This document shows, piece by piece, positions 1 through 12,800 of a DNA stretch of 64,000 nt; positions within the stretch are counted from its first letter, which is position 1; the number at the start of each line of letters is the position of its first letter. Origin of the DNA: Pisaster brevispinus (Eukaryota; Echinodermata; Asteroidea; Forcipulatida; Asteriidae); assembly GCA_023634235.1 (NCBI GenBank), contig JAMKCF010000007.1:21210592-21274591 (forward strand). Direction: 5' to 3'. The position numbers and the translations under genes were made by a program. The notes beneath the pieces are model-generated. The model was not told the DNA's origin. It saw only the letters and a list, made by a program, of their open reading frames with translations, and searched no databases.

Positions 1-89
1 CAGCATTGATTTTCAGTGTTTCCCTCCCAGGGGTTTAGCGACGAGAGGAGGTATCGATACGGCGCGCTGCCCATGGTAGCGAGGCTGGT

Positions 90-345
90 GTGTCATGGCC
101 TACTGGTTAAGAGCACCAGACTCAAGCTCCAGTGTTTCTGATCAGCAGAGTGTGAGTTCAGGTCCCGGTCGTGGCACTTGTGTCCTTGAGCGAGATAATT
201 TACCATAATTGCTTTATTCTTCGTAAGCCGTAGGTCCCATGTACTAGGATTGGTAGTGCATGTAAAAGAACCTAGGATACTTATTGTGAAAGAGTAGTGG
301 TTAACCCCAGTGTTTATGGTTCACGTAATAAGCACCCATGTTTAC
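90..345 (+). mobile_element. tRNA-derived SINE, second family
   Basis: A-box-like 'TGGCCTACTGGTTAAGAG' at about 96-113 and B-box-like 'GAGTTCAGGTCCC' at 154-166, followed by a non-tRNA body with 'CTTGAGCGAGATAATTTACC' and 'GTAAAAGAACC'. This layout resembles SINEs common in echinoderm genomes (recollection, not searched). Lies in the CFAP47 intron before exon a; the rest of 1-542 shows nothing. Confidence 0.7.
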
Positions 346-542
346 AGGTTTACTGGGGCTTGTGAGCTACAGTGATTAAGTTGACTTATGAGGCATCTTT
401 GGTGTCATCAGAAATATATACAATGTTTTTGCCCTTAAGGAAACTTTTAAGTCTTCTTGAAGCTTGTGCAGTTTCATTTCTGATTTTGCCCTTTTTTTTA
501 AGAGGAAGCCACCCATATATTGATGTAATTGTTTCTATCCAG

Positions 543-852
543 GGAACTGATTTCACCAAGTCTACAGTTGCAACGCTTGCTACCAAAGACATGGATAGAG
601 TACGCACCAGCACAAATGAACTGACCTCAATGGTCACAGCGATCCCCTCCCAGGGAAAACTTGCACCCTATCAGCGTGCCCCAGTTTTCTTCCGTTTTAG
701 CCCCCGCTACAACTCGGCTAGACAGGGTTGGAAAGGGACAGCTACTCCTCCTCCCAGACAGGACTTTGCTTTGTTCATGCAGATTGTAGTGATTGGGAGC
801 AGCAAAGGGTTTGGCACAGACAAAGAAGGTGGAAAGCAGAATGGCAATGAAG
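543..852 (+). CDS. CFAP47: CFAP47 exon a (residues 1-104)
   Basis: Acceptor TATCCAG before 543, donor GTATAG after 852; starts in phase 0 and leaves one base. Encodes a segment with 'APVFFRFSPRYNSARQGW' and a Gly/Lys-rich tail. The start codons available upstream lie in intron sequence, so this is an internal exon. Confidence 0.8.
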
Positions 853-3800
853 GTATAGTCTCATTGTTGTGACAAGATTTAGTCCTCATCGTTTTTTTGT
901 ATTATTGTGTTCCTTCATTTAAAAGTGAAATTCTGCCTCAAGTTTTATTTAAGGCATAGCATTGTTTTTTTATGACAACTTTAATAATTTAAATTGTTAC
1001 AATTTTCCCCTTTAGGTACTAAAGTAGAAGTTGCCCTTACTGGCACAGCCCTCCCTGTTCTTCTCAGCCTCTCTCCAACAAAGCACTTTGACTTTGGTGA
1101 TTGCCCAGTTGGGGAGCATGTTGACACCCTATGCACCCTTCGTAATGATGCCACCCACCTTCCAGTTTCTTTCATCTGCCAACAAGTGGCTCAGTTCTGT
1201 ATTTACCCATCATTCGGGAAGCTAAAACCTGGCGAGTCTCAAGACCTTATCTTCTCCTTCAAGCCAAATCAATATGGCTCCTTCAAGAAGATCCAAGTGA
1301 TGGATGTGTTAGGATCAGTAGCAGATGAAGGGGATGAGGCTAATCCAATGGCTATGCACCTGGAAGCAATCTATGCTTTACACATATCACTGCATGGACT
1401 AAGTCATGCGGAGTCAAAGAAGAGAGAACCTAAATTCAACCCAGGTAGGTTGTTTGTTGTTTGACTGCTTCATACGTCATTTATAAGAAAAAAGAGATGA
1501 AATCTCTTGTCTGGTCATGTTTCATGTTTAATCATTGCCCCATACAGGCTATGCACCACTTGAATCTATCAGTTTGAAACACTTCACAAGGTAAATCATA
1601 ATATCTAAAGTGTAGTTAATTGTTTTGCTGTAGTTATTTAAATGCAAGTCAAATGATTTCAGTTTGGGCATTCATATAGTAAGTTTCAGTTGGTAATTTA
1701 ATCCTGAAGTGAAAAGGGAACTATGCATGGAGAAAAGGTGTTGATAACTGACATTTTGATTTTTACCCTCATGTTTATAATTGGTGTCTCATAGTTGTTT
1801 GTTTTGTTTGCTTACATTCTAACATGTCTAATGATGTCTCCCACCTCAGGTATTACTCCTCGTGTTGTTGGTGAGGTTGGTCAGTTTGTTGATGTCACTG
1901 TTGACAATGCTAAACCTTATGAGCCCAGAGCAGCTATGGTTGGAGCACCCAAGACTAAGGGACTTCATGCAACTAAATCAGCTGGCCATGTTCCCGACAG
2001 TAGAGCTCTAGTGGCATACCCTAATGACCGAGCTCGTAGTATCAGGCCTAGCTACCGACGAGATCAATACAAGTAAGTAATATGTGCAATTTTTTTTTTT
2101 TCTTCCTTTGTTAGATTTTTTTTTTTAGATTAATAATATTAGGTGTCGTGGTCATTATTGAAACTTCTCAATAATTCCAAACATGGAATGAACAAAACTG
2201 CCACAACTATTATTGAATATTCCTTGCTGTTGTAGCAATTACACAATCACTAAATAAAGCCTGGTTTATACTTAATGCGAATTGCATAAGCGAAGCGTAT
2301 TGCTTTTTGTCACAATAGGAAAAAAGCGAGTACTCGATTGTTCGCGTCACAATATTCGCATTCACTTTTGAAGTATGAACTGGGCTTGAGACTTATGATT
2401 CATGATTTATTGCTAATGACTGTCTTTGTCTACCACAGGACTATCTTCACCAAGACAGAACGCCACACTTATGTTGATCCAGACTATGCATATGATGATA
2501 ATGAACTTGCTGCTATAAAGAAACACAAGAACACGTATCACAACTACCTGAAAGAGAGTCGACAACATCGGATTGGAAAGACAAAAGCCAAGTAAGACTT
2601 TATTTATTGAATGTATGTTAAATTTATAAGTTCTGTACCAGGGGGGGGGGGCGGACACGATATTGCGCAATTCTTTCCCCGATGCTGTGTGAACATACCA
2701 TTACAAAAATAGGGGTGTTTAATTTTTACACTAACACGAATGGATTACATTAGATAAAAGTAAGGCAGTATTTTACCAATTATATATGTATAGTTTATTT
2801 GTCAGGTTTTTGGAGTGGAATAAAATGCAAATATTTTACAAATATCTAGACAAGACTATTTTGAAAATGCATTCGTCCCTCCAACATCAGGCGCATGGCC
2901 AGGCAACAGCACCATATTGTAATCAATGTATAATATTGCTTTGAACGAAAATTTCCACACCCCTAAAACAGTGTCACAAAACGCGACGAAAGTGAAAAAT
3001 TGAACCATCCTACCCCTGAGATTTTTCAAGTTCTTGTTTAAATATATAGTTTTCTAACAGTGTGAAGTTTTAAAAAAAAATCCACCCATTCTACCCAATC
3101 GATTTTTATGATTTTCAAAATGTAACGTTCAAATTAAATAGTAACTTCCGTTAATGGTTTCATGTGTGGACCAGTCGGTGTCCGGAGTTTATGTGTGTTG
3201 GTATGGTATACCGAGCACTCAGGGTGACACACAAAGGCTGTGTTTCCTGGTATGAAGCCTGTGACCAATCAGAGCGCTTTATTGCTGCGACCTGACTGCA
3301 TGAACAGAGATTCGACTGCATGCATTTAAGGCATGCTCATGAATGAGACGAGTATCAACGTTGATGGCGCCTTTTTCTTTTTCCGTGTCCACCCCCCCTG
3401 TTCTGTACAAAAAAGTCACAAAACTTACAAAGTGTTGAAATGTTTTTCATGAAGTACTCAATTTGTAGGCTTGAAATTACACAGGTGACAAAAATGGCCT
3501 TTTTGTCAAGGCCATGACCTTTGTGCTCCTAAAAAAGTTCCTGTGGATGCCGTGTTAATCTAATCTAATGGAAGTTATTTTAATCCAAGAAAAGGAGCAA
3601 CCTAAGAAAGGAGTCTTGTCCCTAGAGATAAGAATTTTAGGCCTGTATTTATTAGATTTACAGATGATCTATATTTGCACAATTGTCTTGATAAGCCTTC
3701 AGAATACAACAAATTTCACAAAACGATACATCAAATGTGATAAGTTCAATTTGTTGTTAACATTTTCAGATGGCAGAGAATTCAAGAAATAGCTCGTTGC

Positions 3801-6800
3801 AGGTGGACAATAATTTTGAAATTCTGCATTGTAGCCTATTGCTCACATTTCTCATGATTTATTCTATTCATCATCATCCACAAAAATATGCCAAGAAAAT
3901 TTATAAATTTGATACCACATTGTGTACATCTGCTTCCAGATTAATGATATTTGATACTGTTTTACATGCACATTATTAGCAGAAGAAAAACTTACAAGCA
4001 TCTTCACTTTTATCGCAGATCTTCAGTTATCATGTGTGTCGTTAGAAATTCTTGGCATATTTATGCCAAAGTCGTCCATCATTTACTCAAAGCCAATTCC
4101 TTTTCCACAACAGCCTGTTATGTCTGGCCTAAAAACCATTTGTCTATCACTTTTAGTAGACATGCATAGAAATCACCTTATTTTCCCCTTTAGCACTGAA
4201 CACACATTATTTGGAATAAAAATCATATTTCTATTTGCCACTTTGGAAGTTTTCTGAGACAAAACTATTAAAGTTGCCAATCTATATCTTATTACTTGCT
4301 CATAATATTTCTCTTCTTCATCTAGCACTGCTTTTTTTTTTCAAGGAAGTTTTCTTCCTCATCCACTTATTTTCATGCTCCAAACTTATTCCAAAGCTGG
4401 TCATCATTTATTCTAAGCCAACTGCCTCGTCCATTACAGCCACTCATGGTCTGTTCTGAAAACCATTTGTCCATTTCGTTAGAGGTGCATTTAGAAATCA
4501 CCATGGTAGAGGGTTGGAAAATACAGAGCATTCCAGAACCCAAACTTTTAAATTTTCTGGGTTTTTTTTATCTCCAGGGAGTTTGCAGAACTGGATAATG
4601 ACAAAAATATTGGTCTCAAGCCAGCGTCAGGATTGAGGCCTCCTAAACTCAAAGTAGATGAAGTCAAACCACCGACAAAGTGTAAGTGTGACTTATGACA
4701 TTTCACTTAATACTGTTTTGACTCTACTTGCATCACAATATACTAGTATACATATATTGACTGCTTCGAGTGCTATGGTTAAAACAACGCGTCAAGGTGA
4801 TCCCCGGAGCGTTCTATTTTCCTGAGGTTCAGAAAAATAGAGGAATGCAAAACAAGGTTTTTCCGCAGTCATCTTTGAATACTGAATCACACTGCGAATT
4901 GCAAAACTTAACTGTGCTGTAATGCACTGTCATGTAATCTGAAATAGTTACAAACTATTTGTTATCCTTATACATGTAACATTCGACGCGCATTTCCGGT
5001 ACACAGATGCACAACTGATTGGGTTCAAGGTAGGTAAAATAGATGCTGTGGGTAAAGTACATTGGTTGTTATGGGTCAGTACACAGGTTGCAATGGGTAT
5101 AGTGCGTTGCGCTCTTGTGGCTTTCTAGTAAAAATAAGACTTGTTATATGATTGTGACCTACTAGTTTCTCTGTATAATCTTTAGCAAAATTGGAATTGA
5201 ATTTTGTTTTCTTCATTGATTGTAATTAGAAAAGGGTTTTGGACGAATATGGTCTTAAACAAAATTTCATGAGTTCCATAAATATCTGCTGTGAAATAAT
5301 TGTGTTTAGTATTTAATGTTTTATGTTTTAACTCAACAGCACCGAGTCCAAGAGACAAAAATCGTCGAATGTTGAGCTCCAAGCACTTAGCAGAGAAGGA
5401 GCTGAACTCTACATCTCGTCCAATTAGTCGTGGACTTAATGCAATCCCGATGACATCTCAGGAGAAGGCTGACTGTAAAAAGATCTTGACTCCTCAACAG
5501 CTACATCAGGTGGTCATTGGTAAGGTTCAGTCCTTTTTCTTTATCTTTTTCTTATGTTAAAAACTGTAAAAATCCTTGATGATACTTTTCCAGAAGGCAT
5601 TCTGCATGTAGGAAACCATACTTTTAGGATTTACTTTAAGGCATCCTGGGAGACTGTTTTATGTAAAATTAGTGACCTATGCAGCGTTGCTTTTGTTCTT
5701 GATGATTAGCTTATTGACCCAATTCACCTAATGTCATCATCACAACAATCTTGATTGCGGCATTTTGGGAGTCAATGTCCCTGTGTGTTACACAGTGCAG
5801 TGCGCATTTTTTGTGAAGCAATGTTTATGTGCTTACTACATTTGTTTGTGCAATTTGACTTCCAAACATGAGGAGCGTGGCAGACAGTAGCCACCTGTGA
5901 TGTTGGTGCAAGGGGTCTATAATTGAGGTGGGTTACTCCTTAAACAAACAGTGTTAACTCTAACACACTTAAAATTGTGTTTTATTTACATTAGGTCCTC
6001 CAACCTTGGACTTTGGTCAAGTGTGTCTTAAATCGACAAGTGCGCAGAAACTCAACATCATCAATAATCTTGATCAGTTTATCCATGTGGAAGTTGATGT
6101 AAGTGCATCCAAATAATGAATAACAATGTGAAGTTCTCTCAAATACCAGTAACATCCCTTGTTGTAAGGCAAACTTAAACCATTCCTTAAAAGCAAATTT
6201 TGCTGTATGTTTAATGGTTAAGTTTTGAAGTTTTGCTAAAGTTTTGCATGTAAAGTAAGTGTAATTTTAAATGTTCAATTTGTTGTTTAGATTGATTGTC
6301 GGGAGTTGAGACAAACCAGTCCCTTGTCTCAGGTTGTTCCACCTAACTGCAAGGCAGCTCTTCCTCTCATCTTTGAATCCAACACTAAAGGACGTTTTCA
6401 GAGGTGAGTTAAAACTATAGAACACTCCCCACCTTGTTTTTTATTAGTTTATTCCAAGTGATAGTGGTGGCTGATATGACACCATGGGACTTCAGTTTGA
6501 ATTCAGTTTTAACCTTTATTGTTGTTGCAATGTAATTCTAAAGCTATCCACTGTTTCCATTTTCAGGAATGTGACATATACAGTCAATAAAATCAACAAG
6601 GAGCATGTGATAGTATATGCTGATGTAGTGACAGTAGCATTGGAGCTGTCATCAGAGAGATTGGAGTTGCACCCAGCCCCTGGATTGCCAGCTGAAGCAG
6701 GTAGGTAGACTTTTATACACTGTGTTGACAACTCGTTTGTCCTCAACATATTGTATGCTTGAACATAAATCTAGCTGGACTTGAAAGTTGTAAAATGTTC

Positions 6801-9800
6801 TTTTTAAGGAAAATGTTTTTTTGTGTGTAAACAATCCAAATTGTGTATGATTTTTTAAAATTCTTACCAGACCAGATACAATTTGTATGTCAACATAAGT
6901 ATTTTTTTATTATGCCCCGCGGTTGGCGAAGCCACCGAAGGGGCATACTGTTTCCGACATGTCCTTCCGAGTGTGTGTGTGTGTGTGGGTGTGTGTTTGT
7001 GTGCGTGTGTGCGTGTTCGTGTATGCGTGAATATGTGTTATGGTGTTGTATGGCTGTGTGTGTGTGTTTGCGTGCCCTTACACATGCCAACTTACGGGGT
7101 ACTTTTAACAATGGAACAATGGACCCCACAAGGCAATTTCAATAGGAACAATAGGGCCCCACAAGGGAATTCTTTAGAAAAGGGAACAATAGAACAACAA
7201 TAGCAGTACCCCACAAACCGGATCCGTAATGTTGTGTGTGTGTGTGAGTTTGTTTTCACATTCAAACCGGGGACCTATAACAAAAGAGGACAATAGGGTC
7301 CCCGGTTGGGTAAAGGTCCCCAGTTGGAAATTGTGTACAAAACCAATGGGAGCTGTTGCCAAAAAGTTAAAGTCCAAACAAAAGAGGGACAATAGGAGGT
7401 CCCCGATTGGAGGTGTTTACACACTTGTGTGTGTGTGTGTGTGCTTGCATGCAAATTGTAACTCAAGGAGGACTCAAATGTCAACTCAAAACTTGGTGTT
7501 TGGATTGGTCATGGGATTCCCCCCAGAAGCCTGTTGTTATTGATACCCCTTAGGTCAAATGTCGGGGTCATTATGGCTAAAACACTTGATAACTTGAGAT
7601 GAACTTTGCATATTAACTGCAAACTTGGTTTGTGGATTGGTCTTTGGGTCCCTCAAAAGTCTATTGTTTGTGGACCCCCCCCCCCAGTCAAATGTCAAGG
7701 TCATTATGGCTAAAACAAAAGAAATGCTGTCTGAGCAATACCTCGACTAGGACTTGTCATATCAACTCCAAACTTTGTTTGAAGGACGTGGCATATTATC
7801 TCCAAACTTAGTGTGTTGCCACTTTCATGTATGGGGACCCCTGCCGTCCCCACCCCTCCTCCCCACCCAGCATCTTCTCCTCCTGTTCCAACCCAACCCA
7901 ACCCTCCCCACCCCTTCCCCTAATTGCAACTTTCTTTCATGGTTTTCTTTTCTGGCAGGTTTAAATTTAAATGTTCCATCTGCACCACTAGTTCATCCAA
8001 ACCAGTAACAATCTAACATGCAACTATTCTTGTGCAACTTACTACAGCATTGCATTCTTTTCTATGTTTCATTTCACATGTAAATTGTTTCAAATCCCTT
8101 AGAAGTATATTGTTCCCCCCCCCTGCCTCCGCCTCCGCCTCCCAAGGTCAATTGTATGTTCAATGTATTATGGCAAAAATTAAATTATTTTATGCCTACA
8201 AAAAAAATGTGGTCCAGTGATAATTTTAAAAGGACTTGGCATATGAACTGGTGTGTGGCTTGGTCTCGAGATACAGACACCTCCTATTTTTAGACCACAT
8301 AGGTCAAATGTTGTGAAACGAACTGGCTTGCGGGGCATTTGTGTTTAACAAACACGACTTTTCTTGTTACTTACTAGAATTCGAATACTTTCTTCAATCC
8401 CTAAAATCACTAAAGTATTATATTTAATAGTGAAAGGGCATCTGCAGACTCGACTCCAGAGCAATTTTAACTTTTGAAATATTGAAATCTTGTAAAATTT
8501 TGATTATTATCATCTTCATTGTCAATGCACAGGTCTACGAGATGTCATCAGTCTGCGCAATGAGCGTAATTACCCAGCAGAGTTCACCTGGCAACCTATC
8601 CTTGGTGAGAGGGGTACAGCCTTCTCCATCAGACCCGCTTCAGGTACAGTAGACCCTTCGAAGGATCTGGAGTGTGAAGTTGTATTCCATCCATCGTACC
8701 ATGCTCCTGAGGATGGGGAGTTTGCTCTTCAAGTGCATGGTGGGGACACACTGAAACTCAAATGCTTCGCTGATGTAAGTCATGATATAATTAATCTTTT
8801 AGAGGCAATGGATTTCTAGTAACAGGCCATTTTTCCAGCATAGCTTTGTAATTGACATTTCTTACAGTGGACATCCCACAATCTGGTTCAGAAAGGCACT
8901 CCAGAGTTGTACCAAACCAAACTATTGAAAAAAGTACATGAAAATTTGACGTCTGAATTGTTTAGGAGCGACTCATGACACGCTGGAAAACTGTTGCAGT
9001 TGTTCGAAATGGCTCTGGAGCGTCTAGGTTTCAGATGTCGATCTTGTCATGAGCTGTACCTAATATAATTTTTATGTTAAGTTCGCCTGTCTGAAACCAA
9101 AATTTATTTGGGTCGACCTAGAGTCACTCCTAATGAACCAGGTGTTACAGTATTAGGGAGGATTGCAAACTTTAATATTGCGGTAACTCGGGGCTGAACG
9201 TCCTGTAACTGCTAGGTTTTCAGAGGTAAAAGGTTGTCTGTGTATAATGGGCTCATTATCTACAGGTCATTGAACAAGATGCATTGACAGAGTTTTATGA
9301 CGACTTAAGTTAATCCATATTTGATACAGTTTAACAATATAGACAGGTCTAATTTGTTGTCAATGGTTTCTGAAAAGACCTTGAAATGTCTCAAACAGAG
9401 ATTGCAGAGAAACAACTACTCACCAAAAGAATTAAGTTTTTCTTTCTTTTCCCCTACTGACGAACTATTGGTACACCCCCTACTTTCCAACAAAAAAATT
9501 ACCAAGTATGAGCTGAGAACCACAATTATTGGCCGCAAAAAAATAGTTTATTCAGGTTTCCCACCCATCTGTAATTTTTTGGGGGCGACCCTACACTTTT
9601 TTTACCCTTGAAAAATCGACAGCAATGATGTCAGAGGTTATATGTAAAATGAATTCTTGATGGTTGATGATGATTTGCAGGCTTGTGTTAAGACAGCACC
9701 AGGTTGCTACGATTTTTCATTATGAAAATGTTTACCCATTTTGCTTGGAAATATCATTTCTAGTTTTTACAATTTTGCACATTGTTTCTACTCCACAGCT

Positions 9801-12800
9801 TGGTCCAACCCAGGTGATGTTCATGGAAAGACGAGTGTTATTTGGTCAGGTCCCTCTTCATTTAACAACCTCCAGATCTGCTGTACTACACAATGCAAGC
9901 CAGAACCATGCCTACTTCCAGGTAAAAGACTCTTTGTAGTGCAAAGTACAATCCTTTCACATTATTGTTGTTTTCAGTAAGAGATATTTCACTTATTTCA
10001 CAGCAAGCTACAGCAGGTCATTAGTATTTCAGAAATGTTAAACAAACAATTTTCCAATACTTAATTTCTGCTGTCATTGTATTTTGTTTATTGCATTTAT
10101 CATAGGTGGTTGATCCCAATCCAGTCCCAGGCCTCAATGTTTCTCCAGTGCAGGGTGTTGTCCCAGTTGGTGGCACCACAGAACTAGGGATATTCCTGAC
10201 CCCGAGTGCTGTCATGAAGTTTGATACAAGACTAGAGGTAGCTATTAGAGGCTGGAAAACTATTGAACTGAGAATGGGAGGTACAGTGGAACCACCAATG
10301 GTAGACATTGATGTGGTAAGTAGAGCTTTACCATTAAACCACTGTTATGATTTTCCAAGAGGCTTGTTCTATTGTTCATCTCAAGACTGTCAACTGTCCC
10401 TGAAATAAGTGAACTTATTACAGTAAAACCTGATTTAAATGCTATGAGGTTTGTTAATATTGATATCCAGTAGTTTGCAGTGTACCAGTTTGACATTTTG
10501 CATTGTATTTTACTGTTGATGCTCAAATTATATGAAATTGTGGGCCTAATTTTTTTTAAACTCAGTTTCAAATACTTGAACCTTCTAATGAATTGAACTT
10601 CATTGAACAGCAGATGTTATAAAGTAATTGTCAACATTTGTATGAAATGGTCTGTAATTTACGTCTGTAATTTGCTTTCTTACACACTCATGATTTCTTC
10701 AGCCCACATTCCAACTTGGTGGCGTCTATTGTGCTTCCAACCTGACTGTACCATTTAAGCTGATCAACAAAGCCAGAACAAGATCAAAGGTTGTATTTGA
10801 TCTGTCACGCTACAGAGATTTCTCACTCAAGTTTGATGCTGATGTCATGGAAGGTAAACCAGCAGTTTCTCATGTTATCTTTTAAAGATACCTCAAACCG
10901 TAGCCTTGCATGTGGATTTGGTTTTCATTCCCTGCTTGGTTGCGTGTGTTTTCCCCATCTGGGTTTTCCTCCCACATCTAAAATTGAAAATTTCTACTTG
11001 TTTTGATTTGTCCTGTTATTGGTGCTTATTGTGCTGTTGAATGTGTAATAATTTGGTGCAAACTATTTTTAATAACATTCCTTTGTGTTTAAGTATTATA
11101 GCTGACTTGGAATGCACATTTTGGTTAGATTTTCTAAGAATAAAAACCAGACCTTTTTTTAAACAAGAGGATGAAATTGCTTTTAACATCATTATTTTAT
11201 TTTTATTTCTAGAATCTGAGGACACAATGAACCCAGGTGTTTTCAAGGTTACTGTAGGAGGGATGCAGACAATTCAGTGTCAGTTACACTTCCAACCTAC
11301 TGAGGTAGCATCTTATGACTTCACTATGCCTGTCTCTATCAATCAAACTGATGCCCCAAGTCCGGAGTCTACCCCATTCCCTCCTACCCCAGCTCCATCC
11401 ACCAAGAGCATCAACCACATTATCACACCACGTCCAGTAATCGTCACTGTTGCCACACCACGCCGCCGTATTGTTGCAACTGCTCTCCGTCAACCCCTCC
11501 AGTTATCACACTCCAATCTTGACTTCTCCCTACCATCTGGCTACTTGGATTTTGGCATCGTCAGCTCACCGTCTCAGACCCAGGGTTCCTTGTTAGTGAA
11601 TAACAGTGACAAATACCTTGGTTGGAGTATGGACCTGAGTGCAAGTGGTAAAGCTATGGAGGAGGGTATCTTCAGGTTCTTGATGCCCAATGGAATGCCT
11701 TTCATGGCCTTCAAGGAGGGAGGAGCAACCGTCAAAGATACCTTGGCTCCAGGGGAGACATACCCACTGGGAGTTATGTTCTGTCCTGGTGAGAAAAAGT
11801 TAATTTTACTATTTCATCTGAAGATCAAATACCCTACTTCAGTTATCTGGTCATGTTGAAAGGCTGTGTATGCCTTTTCTAAACCAATTGCAAAAGTACA
11901 CACAAACATCTTATGCCTTTATCAAACATATTCTTAAAACAAGCTGTTGCATAATTAACTCATTTTCATTTTATTCCATTGTAAAATTCTTTACTTACAC
12001 AGAGGAGCCAGGAGAATTCCATGCTAAAGTTCCCATCATCCTGAACGATGACACATCAAGACCTTACCTTCATCTCCATCTCTTTGGTATCCTCAAGTCA
12101 CCCCAGCTAACCTTTGACCCTTTGGCTATTGTATTGACCCCTGTTCCCTTGGCAACTAAAGTGTCAGCAGACTTCACCATCCAGGCTGCCGGTTTTAGAA
12201 AGTAAGATTTTCAAATGCCTCTTCCTTAGTACTTCATTTAAGCTGTTAGACTGCCTTGTGATCACCTCAATGTTAACCATCATAACTCATCATCTGTCGA
12301 CCGATTAGTTTGTTGCATTTTGTTAGATCCCCTTGGGGCATTTACAAGTGATGTGCTACATAACAATGGTTTATTATTAGTATTTACACAGTCGACAGGC
12401 CTAGAATTACACAAAGGCATTACACGCTGCCTGTGGTCTTGGCCTTGGTGCCCCTTCAAAAGTTTCCAATAGACTTACAGATTTTCCAATGGAAGTGCTC
12501 TTTGCAAAATGAAAATATTTGCACGTCCAATAACACTTAGTTTTATCAGAGTAAATGTTTGGAGTTACACCAAGTGGCGTTGATACTGGGAGACTCAAAG
12601 TGATGAACCTCCCAATGTTATTAATCGTTTAACCTTGGCTTACATTTTGTTTTATGTAGACATGATTATAAAATCTTTTCATATTGATCAAATTAGGGTA
12701 ACAGTCATTGATGTTGAACTGCCAGACGTTGAGCTTGATGACGGTAGTAAGATGTCTGTTTTGAGTGTAACATTCCCTGATGGTCAGAAGATCCAGCCAT

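Noticed and set aside
1548..1590. 43-nt candidate CFAP47 exon with good AG and GTAAAT borders
   Set aside because: Including it shifts the frame and gives a stop early in the next exon, whereas 1444 joined to 1850 is perfectly in frame. It may be chance or a poison exon.
6843..7203. ORFs rich in Cys/Val over the GT runs
   Set aside because: Direct translation of GT microsatellite within the 6912-8338 element.
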